Of a DNA stretch of 64,000 nucleotides, positions 53,841 to 62,285 are shown one piece after another. The notes beneath the pieces were generated by a model that made no database searches, was not told the origin of the DNA, and saw nothing but the letters and a program-made list of their open reading frames with translations. The translations under genes were made by a program, and so were the position numbers. Source of the stretch: Streptomyces sp. SUK 48 (GTDB lineage: Bacteria > Actinomycetota > Actinomycetes > Streptomycetales > Streptomycetaceae); the NCBI RefSeq assembly GCF_009650765.1, contig NZ_CP045740.1:5680001-5744000 (forward strand), written 5' to 3'. Positions within the stretch are counted from its first letter, which is position 1, and each line of letters starts with the position of its first letter.

Positions 53841-54907
53841 CCACCCCCCGGACAGAACACCTCGTCCTGCCCGGGGTCCTCACCGCCGAGCAGGCCGCCG
53901 CGACCGTACGCGGCATCCTCGCGGTGCAGCGGGAGGACGGCGCGATCCCGTGGTTCCGGGGTCACCACCTGGACCCGTGGGACCACACCGAGGCCGCGAT
54001 GGCCCTGGACGCGGCCGGTGAGCACGAGGCCGCCGAGCGCGCCTACCTGTGGCTCGCCCGGCACCAGAACGAGGACGGCTCCTGGTACGCGGCCTACGCG
54101 GACGGCGCCCACGACGAGGTCACCGACCGCGGCCGCGAGTCCAACTTCGTGGCGTACATAGCCGTCGGCGTCTGGCACCACTACCTGTCCACGGGCGACG
54201 ACACGTTCCTGGACCGCATGTGGCCCTGCGTCTACGCGGCCATGGAGTGGGTGCTCGGCCTCCAGCAGCCCGGCGGCCAGATCGGCTGGCGGCGCGACGA
54301 GGACGGAACGCCCACCGCGGACGCCCTGCTCACCGGCAGCTCCTCCATTCACCACGCGCTGCGCTGTGCGCTCGCCATCGCCGAGCAGCGTGAAGAGGCG
54401 CAGCCGGACTGGGAGTTGGCGGCCGGCGCGCTGCGGCACGCGATCCGCAGGCACCCAAAGCGGTTCCTGGACAAGAACCGCTACTCGATGGACTGGTACT
54501 ACCCGGTCCTCGGCGGCGCCCTGACCGGCGCGGAGGCCGAGGCGCGGATAGCCGGCTCCTGGGACCGGTTCGTGGTCCCGGGCCTCGGGGTGCGCTGCGT
54601 CGTCCCCAATCCCTGGGTGACCGGCGGCGAGTCCTGCGAACTGGCGCTCGCGCTGTGGGCGGTGGGGGAGTCGGACCGGGCGCTGGAGATCCTCAAGTCC
54701 GTGCAGCATCTGCGGGACGCCGACTCCGGTCTGTACTGGACGGGTTACGTCTTCGACGACGAGGCGATCTGGCCGCGCGAACTGACCACCTGGACCGCGG
54801 GTTCGCTGCTGCTCGCGGTCGCCGCGCTCGGCGGTCACGAGGCGACCTGCGCGGTCTTCGGCGGCACGTACCTCCCGGCGGGCCTGGACCCGGACTGCTG
54901 CCGCTGA
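53837..54907 (+). CDS. alpha/alpha-toroid protein of a GT4-methyltransferase operon
   Basis: A 356-residue protein of paired helices without signal peptide or membrane segment. TVRGILAVQREDGAIPWFRGHHLDPWDHTEAAMALDAAGE and AERAYLWLARHQNEDGSWYAAYADG are (alpha/alpha)6-barrel repeats as in prenyltransferase/squalene-cyclase and glycosidase families; YSMDWYYPVLGGALTG and WVTGGESCELALALWAVGE are further conserved blocks. DxDD cyclase motifs are not seen, so terpene cyclisation is unlikely; a carbohydrate-active role fits the operon better. GTGA overlap with the methyltransferase. Confidence 0.8.
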   Translation: MTTPRTEHLVLPGVLTAEQAAATVRGILAVQREDGAIPWFRGHHLDPWDHTEAAMALDAAGEHEAAERAYLWLARHQNEDGSWYAAYADGAHDEVTDRGRESNFVAYIAVGVWHHYLSTGDDTFLDRMWPCVYAAMEWVLGLQQPGGQIGWRRDEDGTPTADALLTGSSSIHHALRCALAIAEQREEAQPDWELAAGALRHAIRRHPKRFLDKNRYSMDWYYPVLGGALTGAEAEARIAGSWDRFVVPGLGVRCVVPNPWVTGGESCELALALWAVGESDRALEILKSVQHLRDADSGLYWTGYVFDDEAIWPRELTTWTAGSLLLAVAALGGHEATCAVFGGTYLPAGLDPDCCR

Positions 54908-55071
54908 CCCGACCCGACCCCACCGCTGACCCGACCTGACCTGGCCTGACCCGGTCCCGTCCGGTCCTTGGCGTGGTCCCCCGGCGTTTGCCCCGAGTGG
55001 CGTAACCGCGTGTGCGGAGTGACGGTGGAGAAGGAAGCTCCCCACTCGGAAAGACACGTCGGGAGGACCTC

Positions 55072-55659
55072 GTGCCTGTACCGATACGGCGTCTCTGTCT
55101 GGCGCTGGCCGTCTGCTGCGCCCTGGTGGCCGGTGGCACGGCCTGCGGAAACAGCAACGCCGGTGCCCACCCCAGCACCAAGACGGCGGTCACCACCGTG
55201 GCGCTGAACCAGCCCGCGGCCGAGCCCAGTCCCACCACTTCCGCCGAGAAGCAGAAGTTCGCCAAGACCAGGTTCGTGGCGAACGCGGGCCTCGCGGCCG
55301 GTGCCACCTACCAGTGGATCTACAAGCCGTGGAAGGCGGGCAAGTTCAAGAAGGGCGCCCATGGCCGCAAGCTGGCCCTGGTGAAGGCCGGTGCCGCCGG
55401 TCTGTTCACCTACAACCGGCTGAAGGCCGCCGAGCGCAACGCCAAGGGCGACCCGCTGCTCTCCAAGGCCCTCGCGCCGCTGAGCAAGAGCATCGAGAGC
55501 CTGAAGGACCTGTCGACCAAGCTGCGGCACGGTGACACCGGCGCGGCGGGCGGCTTCAACGACGTCATCAACAACGTGAAGGACGCCGGGAAGAGCGCGG
55601 GCGCACCCGTGCAGAACAAGGTGCCGTCGGCGGGCCAGCTCCGCAGCGGCAGCCAGTAA
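55072..55659 (+). CDS. exported hypothetical protein, possible lipoprotein
   Basis: A 195-residue protein with a GTG start and GGGAGG upstream. The signal region RRLCLALAVCCALVAGGTACGNS ends at a Cys, though the -3 position of the lipobox is Gly rather than Leu. The mature part is Lys/Ala-rich and helical (AKTRFVANAGLAAGATYQWIYKPWKAGKFKKGAHGRKLALVKAGAAGLFTYNRLKAAERNA in pieces) and resembles small Streptomyces surface proteins of unknown role. Confidence 0.7.
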   Translation: MPVPIRRLCLALAVCCALVAGGTACGNSNAGAHPSTKTAVTTVALNQPAAEPSPTTSAEKQKFAKTRFVANAGLAAGATYQWIYKPWKAGKFKKGAHGRKLALVKAGAAGLFTYNRLKAAERNAKGDPLLSKALAPLSKSIESLKDLSTKLRHGDTGAAGGFNDVINNVKDAGKSAGAPVQNKVPSAGQLRSGSQ

Positions 55660-55673
55660 GTCCCCCGGAGAGC

Positions 55674-56684
55674 CTAGGAGTTCAGCTCCGCCAGTACGCG
55701 GAGTGTGCAGGGGTCCGGTGACAGGGCCAGCAGGTCGGTCACCGGGCCCCTTCGCCACGACTCCAGCCGCTTTGCGATCCGTTCGCGCGGGCCGATGAGC
55801 GAGATCTCGTCGGCGAAGGCGTCCGGCACGGCGAGCACCGCCTCCTCGCGCCGCCCCGCCAGGAACAACTCCTGTACCCGGCGGGCCGCTTCGGGATATC
55901 CCATCCGGGCCATGAGGTCGGCGTGGAAGTTGCGGGAGGCGTGTCCCATGCCGCCGATGTAGAAGCCCAGCATCGCCTTCACCGGCAGCAGCCCCTCGGC
56001 CACGTCCTCGCACACCTTCACCCGGACCATGGGCGCCACCCGGAACCCCTCGGGCAGGTCGCGCACCGCGTCGCCGTACACCTCGGGCCGGTCCGGCGCC
56101 CAGTACAGCGGCAGCCAGCCGTCGGCGATCCGCGCGGTCTGCGCCACGTTCCGGGGGCCCTCCGCGCCGAGCAGCACGGGGAGGTCCGGCCGCAGCGGAT
56201 GCGTGATCGGCCTGAGCGGCTTGCCGAGCCCCGTGCCGTCCGGCCCCCGGTACGGCAGCGGATGGAACCGCCCGTCCAGCGACACCGGCGCGGCGCGGCG
56301 CAGCACCTGCCGTACGACGTCCACGTACTCCCGGGTCGCGGTCAGCGGCGACGCGGGGAACGGGCGGCCGTACCAGCCCTCCACCACCTGCGGCCCGGAC
56401 AGCCCGAGCCCCAGCGTCATCCGGCCGCCGGAGAGGTGGTCCAGGGTGAGCGCGTGCATCGCGGTGGTGACCGGGGAGCGCGCTGCCATCTGGGCAACCG
56501 CCGTACCCAGCTCGATCGTGGACGTCCGCGCGGCGATCCAGGTGAGCGGGGTGAAGGCGTCCGAGCCCCAGGACTCGGCCGTCCACACGGAGCCGTAACC
56601 GAGCCGTTCCGCCTCCTGGGCGAGCGGCACATGGGCGGCGTCGGGGCCGCGTCCCCAGTACCCGAGCGCGAGACCGAGCCGCAT
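55674..56684 (-). CDS. LLM-class F420-dependent oxidoreductase
   Basis: A 336-residue TIM-barrel protein of the luciferase-like monooxygenase class. LALGYWGRGPDAAHVPLAQEAERLGYGSVWTAESWG at the start and TSTIELGTAVAQMAARSPVTTAMHALTLDHLSGGRMTLGLGLSGPQVVEGWYG form the F420/FMN site typical of the F420-dependent group in actinobacteria. The ATG at 56684 is chosen because AGGAGG lies seven bases before it; the GTG at 56690 is too close to that site. An interrupted palindrome is immediately upstream. Confidence 0.88.
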   Translation of the reverse strand: MRLGLALGYWGRGPDAAHVPLAQEAERLGYGSVWTAESWGSDAFTPLTWIAARTSTIELGTAVAQMAARSPVTTAMHALTLDHLSGGRMTLGLGLSGPQVVEGWYGRPFPASPLTATREYVDVVRQVLRRAAPVSLDGRFHPLPYRGPDGTGLGKPLRPITHPLRPDLPVLLGAEGPRNVAQTARIADGWLPLYWAPDRPEVYGDAVRDLPEGFRVAPMVRVKVCEDVAEGLLPVKAMLGFYIGGMGHASRNFHADLMARMGYPEAARRVQELFLAGRREEAVLAVPDAFADEISLIGPRERIAKRLESWRRGPVTDLLALSPDPCTLRVLAELNS

Positions 56685-56695
56685 GCGCACTCCTC

Positions 56696-56710
56696 CTGAC
56701 GTACCGTCAG
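56696..56710. promoter_or_regulatory. interrupted palindrome at the LLM gene start
   Basis: CTGACG-TAC-CGTCAG, six-base perfect arms, 12 bases upstream of the LLM start codon; TGACG..CGTCA sites of this type are common TetR-family operators. Confidence 0.5.
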
Positions 56711-56740
56711 TTCACCGTGCAGGGGAGCGACTGTACGACA

Positions 56741-56772
56741 ACGGCCCCCCGCCCGGAAGGGCGAGGGGCCGT
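56741..56772 (-). terminator. terminator after the DUF5336-like gene
   Basis: ACGGCCCC and GGGGCCGT with an inner CGCCC/GGGCG stem form a long hairpin 17 bases past the stop of the minus-strand membrane protein gene. Confidence 0.7.
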
Positions 56773-56788
56773 GGCCCTGGAGGGTCGG

Positions 56789-57589
56789 TCAGCCGCGCTG
56801 GATGCCCGAGGTGTCCTGGAGCACGCCGCGACGGCCGTCCTGGGTCTGGGCGATCAGCGTGGCACCACGCTGCTCGACCGCCAAGTACCAGGTGCCCGGC
56901 GCCAGTTCGGCGATCGGGGTGGGCGAGCCGTCCTCCGCGAACAGCGGACGGGTCACCGGCACCGCGAACCAGAACGGCGAGAAGTCCGCCGGCGCGGCCT
57001 GCTGCGGCGCGGCACCCTGCGTGGGCGCCGGCTGCGGCGCGCCGTACGGCTGGCCCTGCTGCGGCTGGGCGCCGTACGGCTGCTGCGGGGCACCCTGGGC
57101 ACCCGGGTAGCCGTAACCGCTGGGCTGCTGGGCGCCGTACGGGCTCGGAGCGGCCGGCTTGGGCGCCGGGATCAGCGCGCCCTGGAGCGCCGGGACCAGC
57201 GGGGTGGCGACGGCGGCACCGGCGAGGACCAGCGCGGCGATGAACCCGAGCACGAGCCCGGCGCCCGCGTCGACCCCGTTCGGCACGTCCACCAGCGTCC
57301 AGAACAGGGTCCAGGCGGCGAGGATCGTGAAGGCCGTGCCCACCACGCCGAGATCCAGGCCCAGCACCTTGCGCGGCTGCGGCAGGCAGCGGTTGAGCAC
57401 GATCAGCGCGGCACCGATGACGGCCCCCATGTACGTGCCGAGGCCCGTCCCGAGGTTGTCCCACACGCTCTGGCTGCCCGAGTATCCGGCGGCCGAGTAG
57501 GAGTAGAGATCGAGGAACGACGCGATGAACAGCAACACCGCTGCTCCGATCACCACGCCGTCGCCTCTAGTGAGGGAGCGGATGTTCAC
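56789..57589 (-). CDS. DUF5336-like four-helix membrane protein with Pro/Gln/Tyr-rich segment
   Basis: A 266-residue protein. Four hydrophobic helices in the first 150 residues (GDGVVIGAAVLLFIASFLDLYS, GTYMGAVIGAALIVL, GTAFTILAAWTLFWTLVDVP, GLVLGFIAALVLAGAAVA) are followed by a Tyr/Pro/Gly/Gln-rich disordered stretch (QQPYGAQPQQGQPYGAP) and a folded end, FAVPVTRPLFAEDGSPTPIAELAPGTWYLAVEQRG. GTG start with AAGGAC upstream. Function unknown; YGxP repeats resemble phase-separating linkers. Confidence 0.75.
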   Translation of the reverse strand: MNIRSLTRGDGVVIGAAVLLFIASFLDLYSYSAAGYSGSQSVWDNLGTGLGTYMGAVIGAALIVLNRCLPQPRKVLGLDLGVVGTAFTILAAWTLFWTLVDVPNGVDAGAGLVLGFIAALVLAGAAVATPLVPALQGALIPAPKPAAPSPYGAQQPSGYGYPGAQGAPQQPYGAQPQQGQPYGAPQPAPTQGAAPQQAAPADFSPFWFAVPVTRPLFAEDGSPTPIAELAPGTWYLAVEQRGATLIAQTQDGRRGVLQDTSGIQRG

Positions 57590-57671
57590 TTCAGGTCCTT
57601 CGTGAGTCGTCTCGTCGTCGCTAGACCCTACCGTCCGCAAGATCCGGCTGTCCGGCCGGTCGAGGCGCCGG

Positions 57672-58568
57672 TCAGGACCCGCGCAGGAAACTCACGATTC
57701 CCTCAGACATCCCCTGCGCGGCCTTCTGCCGCCAGGTCCCGCTGGTCAGTAGTGCCGCGTCCTTGGTATCGCGCATGTTGCCGCACTCGATGAACACCTT
57801 GGGAACCGTTGACAGATTGAGACCGCCGAGATCGGTGCGGGTGTCGAGCGCGGTGCCGTGGCCGATGTAGTTGGACGGCGGCTCACCGGTCACCCGGCGG
57901 AAGTCCGACGCGATCCGCTCGCCCAGCGCGCGCGAGGGCCCGACGATCGGCCGGGTGTCCGCGCCGCCCGCGTGCACGGCGCCCGGCAGGATCACATGGA
58001 AGCCCCGGTCGCCCGCCGGCGCCCCGTCGGCGTGGATCGAGATCGCCGCGTCCGCGTGCGCCTTGTTGCCGATCGCCGCCCGCTCGTCCACGCACGGCCC
58101 CCACTCCGGGCCCTTCTCGTCATGGGTCAGCCGCACGGTGGCACCCTGCCGCTCCAGCAGCGCGCGCAGCCGGTGCGCCACATCGAGCGTGAACCGGGCC
58201 TCCGGGTAACCGTCGTTCGTGGACGTACCCGTGGTGTCGCACTCCTTGCGGCCGTTGCCGACGTCCACCTGGCGGTTGATCTCGGCCGGGTGCCGGAAGT
58301 TGTCGACGTTGTGCCCCGGATCGACGACCACGACCTTCCCCGCGAGCGGGGCGGCCGCCTTGTCATCGGCGCCCGGGGCAGCGGCCGGCGCACTGCGCCC
58401 GGCCGGCTTCGCCGCGTCCTCGCCCGCCCCGCCGCCCGCCGCGTACGCCCCCCACCCGACGAGCCCCCCGGCCACCAGGGCACCCCCGGCCACGACGATC
58501 GGCACCCGCCAGGAACGACGCTGCTTCGGGGGTTCGGACTCCGGACCTGTGTATGACACGTCAGCCAC
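57672..58568 (-). CDS. membrane-anchored N-acetylmuramoyl-L-alanine amidase (Amidase_3)
   Basis: A 298-residue peptidoglycan amidase. One N-terminal membrane segment (VPIVVAGGALVAGGLVGWGAYAAGG) is followed by a linker and the Amidase_3 domain: VVVDPGHN (first zinc His), EARFTLDVAHRL (Glu), AISIHADGAP (second His) and VFIECGNMRDTKDAALL (catalytic Glu). It cleaves the lactyl-amide bond between MurNAc and the stem peptide. Two Cys in the domain may form a disulphide. GTG start. Confidence 0.93.
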   Translation of the reverse strand: MADVSYTGPESEPPKQRRSWRVPIVVAGGALVAGGLVGWGAYAAGGGAGEDAAKPAGRSAPAAAPGADDKAAAPLAGKVVVVDPGHNVDNFRHPAEINRQVDVGNGRKECDTTGTSTNDGYPEARFTLDVAHRLRALLERQGATVRLTHDEKGPEWGPCVDERAAIGNKAHADAAISIHADGAPAGDRGFHVILPGAVHAGGADTRPIVGPSRALGERIASDFRRVTGEPPSNYIGHGTALDTRTDLGGLNLSTVPKVFIECGNMRDTKDAALLTSGTWRQKAAQGMSEGIVSFLRGS

Positions 58569-58704
58569 CCTAACGGCAGTCCGGAGTGCCCGGACGGTTC
58601 AGGCGGGCCCTACGGGTGACCCGCGCATCCGGGCCCCGCGTCGGGGCTCCCGCGCGGCAGCCGCTTGCGCGCAATCGCTGATTTCACTTGGCCGTGCGCA
58701 ATCT

Positions 58705-58730
58705 CCCGCAATCGCACGGCGTCGCCTCGC
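58705..58730. promoter_or_regulatory. GCGCAATC repeat site upstream of the DUF6879/HTH pair
   Basis: GCGCAATC at 58697-58704 is followed after three bases by CGCAATCGC; a further GCGCAATCGC lies near 58671. The same octamers occur upstream of the gene at 60485, which suggests one regulator binds both. Confidence 0.55.
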
Positions 58731-58776
58731 CCGTCCCGCGCATCCTGGGACCCCGACCGCCGAAGACGGAGACGGC

Positions 58777-59514
58777 ATGGCCCTCAGGTTCATCGGCACC
58801 ACCAGTGACGAAGGTGACTGCCCCACCCTGTACGAGATCGAAGGCACCGACGAGATCCTCGTCCAGGGGGATCGCGAGACCGATCCCCGGCACCTGGCAC
58901 GGTTGCGGGACGTGAAGCCCTGCGAGACGTTCGTCCGCGTCCCCCGCGATCTCCTCGCCCGCTACGCGCCGAGAAGTCCGGCCCCCGAGCTCCGGCCGTT
59001 CTCGGCGATCTCGCACCTCTTCCGCGAGTTCCGGCACACGGCCTGGCGGCTGGAGACCCGCCGCGGGTACGCCTCCGACCGGCACGGCCCGAAATGGACG
59101 CGCTGGCAGGCCGGTGCGGACATCACCGCCGGGACCAGCGGGTGGCTGGAGAACGTCGCCGAACAGACGGCGGCCGGGAAGCGGTTCGAGCGGGTGCGCC
59201 TGGTCGACGAACCGGCCACCGAGGGCCAGCGTTTCCTGCTCGCGTGCGCGCCGGCCAACGTCGCCGTCGGCGAGGACATCCGCAACCTGACCCGCGCACA
59301 GGCCGCGCGGCTGCGCCTGCCCGACGACGACTTCTGGCTGTTCGACGCGAAGACCCTGGCCCGGTTCGCCTTCGACGAGGACGACGTCACCCTCGGCGTG
59401 TACGTCACCGAGGACCCCGCCGAGGTGCTCGCGGCCTGCCAGGCCCGGGATGCCGCCTGGCATCACGCCGTGCCCACACGGGAGTTCGCCCGCGGGGTAG
59501 CTTCGACCGTGTGA
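58777..59514 (+). CDS. DUF6879-family protein
   Basis: A 245-residue protein of the DUF6879 family, which is found in Streptomyces beside HTH-DUF5753 regulators. ISHLFREFRHTAWRLETRRGYASDRHGPKWTRWQAG is the conserved block. An N-terminal ~70-residue extension (RFIGTTSDEGDCPTLYEIEGTDEILVQG) looks like a separate small beta domain, so this copy is longer than the single-domain members. No catalytic motif is visible. Its TGA overlaps the next GTG. Confidence 0.82.
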   Translation: MALRFIGTTSDEGDCPTLYEIEGTDEILVQGDRETDPRHLARLRDVKPCETFVRVPRDLLARYAPRSPAPELRPFSAISHLFREFRHTAWRLETRRGYASDRHGPKWTRWQAGADITAGTSGWLENVAEQTAAGKRFERVRLVDEPATEGQRFLLACAPANVAVGEDIRNLTRAQAARLRLPDDDFWLFDAKTLARFAFDEDDVTLGVYVTEDPAEVLAACQARDAAWHHAVPTREFARGVASTV

Positions 59515-60359
59515 CCACCGACTTCCAGACGGCCCGTGAAGCTCTCGGTGCCCGGCTGCGCGAGCTGCGCACCGAGGCCGGACTGGAGGGCAAGGAGCTC
59601 GCCGCCCGCATCGGCTGGCAGACGTCGAAGGTCAGCCGCTTGCAGAACGGCAAGCAGACACCCACTCGCGGTGATCTGACCGCGTGGGCCGGCGCCGTCG
59701 GCCGGCCGGGCGTCGCGGACGAACTGCACGGGCTGCTGGCCGGCCTGGACATGAAGCAGCGCAATCGGTCCTGGCGCAAGCAGCTGGCCGGCGGCCACCG
59801 AGGACGGCAGGAGATCGCCGTCCGGCTCACCGAGAACACCCGGCAGATCCGCGGCCTCGAAGTCTCCCGTGTCCCCGGCTTGTTCCAGACGCCCGAATAC
59901 GCACGGGTCGTCTTCGACTCGCTCGCCGAGTTCCGGGGCATCCCCTCGACCACCGACGCGGCCGTCGAACGGCGGATGCGCCGGCAAGAGGCCCTGTACG
60001 ACCCGGAGAAGACGTTCCGTTTCCTCGTCTGCGAGGCCGCCCTGTACCACCGCCCGTGCCCGGCCGACGTGATGGCCGAGCAGCTCGACCGCCTCTACAA
60101 CCTCGTCGGGCAGAAGCGCGTCGAACTCGGGATCATCCCGTTCGGCGCGCAGCTGCGCCGCACGGCACCGCACGCGTTCTGGATCTACGACCGCCGGCTG
60201 GTCATCGTGGAGACCATCGGCGAGGAACTCTGGCTGACCGGCGACGAGGACGTGGCGCTGTACGAGCGGGCATGGGACTGGTTCGCCGAATCCGCCGAGT
60301 ACGGGCCCCCGGCACGGCGCCTGATCGGCCGTGCCCGGGCCGCCCTCGGCCTTTCGTAG
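59511..60359 (+). CDS. XRE-type HTH regulator with DUF5753 (Scr1/WhiJ-like)
   Basis: A 282-residue regulator. The helix-turn-helix is at about residues 10-60 (LRELRTEAGLEGKELAARIGWQTSKVSRLQNGKQTPTRGDL in pieces) and DUF5753 fills the rest, beginning RQIRGLEVSRVPGLFQTPEYARVVFDSL. WhiJ-like proteins of this type control Streptomyces development or local cassettes, usually with a small partner; the coupled DUF6879 protein fills that place here. GTGA overlap gives translational coupling. Direct octamer repeats upstream may be its sites. Confidence 0.9.
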   Translation: MTTDFQTAREALGARLRELRTEAGLEGKELAARIGWQTSKVSRLQNGKQTPTRGDLTAWAGAVGRPGVADELHGLLAGLDMKQRNRSWRKQLAGGHRGRQEIAVRLTENTRQIRGLEVSRVPGLFQTPEYARVVFDSLAEFRGIPSTTDAAVERRMRRQEALYDPEKTFRFLVCEAALYHRPCPADVMAEQLDRLYNLVGQKRVELGIIPFGAQLRRTAPHAFWIYDRRLVIVETIGEELWLTGDEDVALYERAWDWFAESAEYGPPARRLIGRARAALGLS

Positions 60360-60385
60360 GCAATCACCGCCAACTCCGCCGACGG

Positions 60386-60410
60386 TGCGCGCAATCCCGC
60401 GCAATCGCCG
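60386..60410. promoter_or_regulatory. GCGCAATC repeat site upstream of the GRDP-like gene
   Basis: Two direct copies, GCGCAATC CC GCGCAATCGC, about 75 bases before the start at 60485. The same octamer lies upstream of the DUF6879 gene. Confidence 0.55.
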
Positions 60411-60484
60411 CGAGGCCGGGCGATCTCTCCGCATACGGTCGGGGCCAGGGCATTTCAGCAGCCCTCCGACCAGAGGAGTGAGCC

Positions 60485-60970
60485 TTGTCCGCACCCGTCA
60501 TCGAGGCCGTGCTCGGCAGGTCCCTCGTGGACGCCCTCTTCTTCGGGCGGCTCAGCCGCCGTGTGGCCAGGAACCACGGACTGGACATGACCAGGGCCGA
60601 GGAGATCACCGACCAGGCCCTCGCCTACCTCGCCACCGCCGCCCGGAAGCCCGCGGGCGCTCCCACGCTGTACATGAGCGCGGCCGTCGACCCGGCCTGG
60701 CACGAGTTCATGCACGACACCTTCGAGTACGACCGGTTCTTCGAGCGCCACGGCTGGCCCAAGGTCCACCACCAGCCCTGCGACGGAGGTCCGGACGGCG
60801 CGCGTGTCTACCCGCCGGGGACCGAGGCGCTTCCCCCGACCGTGGCGGCGATCGAGGCCGCGGGCTACCGGGTGGAGCCCGGGCTGTGGACGGCCGGCAC
60901 GGACTGCGGGGACACCTGCGGCGACGACGGCGTGCCCGGGAATCCGCCCGACTGCGGGCACGGCGTCTGA
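60485..60970 (+). CDS. small protein with GRDP-like WHxFM motif and Cys-rich tail
   Basis: A 161-residue protein with a TTG start and GAGGAGTGAG upstream. MSAAVDPAWHEFMHDTFEYDRFFERHGWPKVHHQP resembles the conserved DxxWHxF..hT..Y..F....G..IHH.P segment of the glycine-rich-domain protein family (PF07173-like), known mainly from plants and fungi. The C-terminal TDCGDTCGDDGVPGNPPDCGHGV has three Cys and a His, possibly a metal site. Function unknown; it shares octamer sites with the upstream regulator pair. Confidence 0.65.
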   Translation: MSAPVIEAVLGRSLVDALFFGRLSRRVARNHGLDMTRAEEITDQALAYLATAARKPAGAPTLYMSAAVDPAWHEFMHDTFEYDRFFERHGWPKVHHQPCDGGPDGARVYPPGTEALPPTVAAIEAAGYRVEPGLWTAGTDCGDTCGDDGVPGNPPDCGHGV

Positions 60971-60999
60971 CGGGGTGCGACCGCACCGGGAGCGAACAC

Positions 61000-61458
61000 G
61001 TGGCAAGGACCATCACGGGGACCGGGCGAGTGACGATCTTCAGCCTGCTGCACGACTGGGAGACCGCCTCGCGGTGCGTCCTCGCCTACACCACCGCCGA
61101 CAACGGCCTCACCGCCGTCCTCGGATGTGTCCCCGTGGCAGGCAATGTCTTCGAGCCGGGCGATCTGTTCGCGACGGCCGTACGGCACGGGTTCGTCGGG
61201 GAGTGGAAAGGGGCGCGCGAACAGCGGGCCGCCTGCTGGCTGGCCTGTACCGGGTCGGGCTCCCGCACGGTACGGAAGCCGGACACGATCGACGCGCAGG
61301 AGGCGGCCTGGACGCTGGACATGGCACGGACCGTCGACCTCGACGGCTCCTACTACGGGCACCATCGGGTGCACGCGGGCCGGTTCACGCTGGGCGATCC
61401 GGAGCTGACGGCACGGGCACGGGCGCTGCTGCCCGAACGCGTGACGACGGCGGGGTGA
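61000..61458 (+). CDS. hypothetical protein
   Basis: A 152-residue soluble protein with a GTG start after GGGAG. It has mixed beta/alpha composition (RVTIFSLLHDWETASRCVLAYTTADNGLTAVLG, FRVHAGRF-type end) and no signal peptide, membrane segment or recognised motif. It follows the GRDP-like gene after 29 bases and is probably in the same transcript. Confidence 0.6.
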   Translation: MARTITGTGRVTIFSLLHDWETASRCVLAYTTADNGLTAVLGCVPVAGNVFEPGDLFATAVRHGFVGEWKGAREQRAACWLACTGSGSRTVRKPDTIDAQEAAWTLDMARTVDLDGSYYGHHRVHAGRFTLGDPELTARARALLPERVTTAG

Positions 61459-61464
61459 GGGACC

Positions 61465-62205
61465 TCAGATCCCCGTCCCCGTTCGGCGCAGGACGCGCAG
61501 GGAACCGGTGGCCGAGGTTTCCGTGAAGGCGCCGGAGGCGAGGGCGCGCAGGTAGATACGGTAGGGGGCCTGGCCGGTGAACTCGTCCTTCGGGTCGGGG
61601 AACACGTCGTGGATGGCGAGCAGTCCGCCGTCGGCGAGGTGCGGGGCCCAGCCCTCGTAGTCGGCGCTCGCGTGCTCGTCGGTGTGGCCGCCGTCGATGA
61701 ACACGAAGCCGAGCGGGCCGCCCCACACCGCCGCGACCTGCGGCGACCGGCCGACCAGCGCGACCACGTGCTCCTCCAGACCCGCCCTGAACAGCGTGCG
61801 CCGGAAGGCGGGCAGCGTGTCCATCAGCCCGACCTCGGCGTCCACGGTCTCCGGGTCGTGGTAGTCCCAGCCCGGCTGCTGCTCCTCGCTGCCCCGGTGG
61901 TGGTCCACGGTCAGCGCGGTCACCCCGGCCGCCCGCGCGGCGTCGGCCACCAGCAGGGTCGACCGCCCGCAGTACGTCCCCACCTCCAGCAGGGGCAGCC
62001 CCAGCGCCCCCGCCTCCACCGCCGCCGCGTACAGGGCGAGCCCCTCGTCCACGGGCATGAACCCCTTGGCCGCCTCGAACGCGGCGAGTGTCTCGGGCTG
62101 GGGGCGATGGCCATAGGACGCCTTTCGGGGTGGCACGGCTGTTCGGGCCCATGCTGCCGCACCGCCGTGAACGGGCGTGACGTGGGGCGCCCTTCCGCGG
62201 GGCAC
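61465..62205 (-). CDS. class I SAM-dependent methyltransferase (Methyltransf_24 type)
   Basis: A protein of up to 246 residues. LLEVGTYCGRSTLLVADAARAAGVTALTVDHHRGSEEQQPG is the SAM-binding region and LGFVFIDGGHTDEHASADYEGWAPHLADGGLLAIHDVFPDP the second half, matching the Methyltransf_24 group that includes cephalosporin-hydroxylase-like and sugar methyltransferases. The start is unsure: the GTG at 62205 has no ribosome site, and another GTG at 62136 would remove 23 residues. Confidence 0.82.
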   Translation of the reverse strand: MPRGRAPHVTPVHGGAAAWARTAVPPRKASYGHRPQPETLAAFEAAKGFMPVDEGLALYAAAVEAGALGLPLLEVGTYCGRSTLLVADAARAAGVTALTVDHHRGSEEQQPGWDYHDPETVDAEVGLMDTLPAFRRTLFRAGLEEHVVALVGRSPQVAAVWGGPLGFVFIDGGHTDEHASADYEGWAPHLADGGLLAIHDVFPDPKDEFTGQAPYRIYLRALASGAFTETSATGSLRVLRRTGTGI

Positions 62206-62285
62206 GAGGAACGGCGCGATCGGCCACGACGCGGCGCACGCCGCGCCCCGGCCGGTCGCACCACGGCGATCCGCTACGAGATCGG

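Noticed and set aside
53837..54907. Terpene cyclase in the GT4 operon
   Set aside because: The alpha/alpha toroid is present but no DxDD or DDxxD motif is visible and a GT4/methyltransferase context does not support terpene cyclisation.
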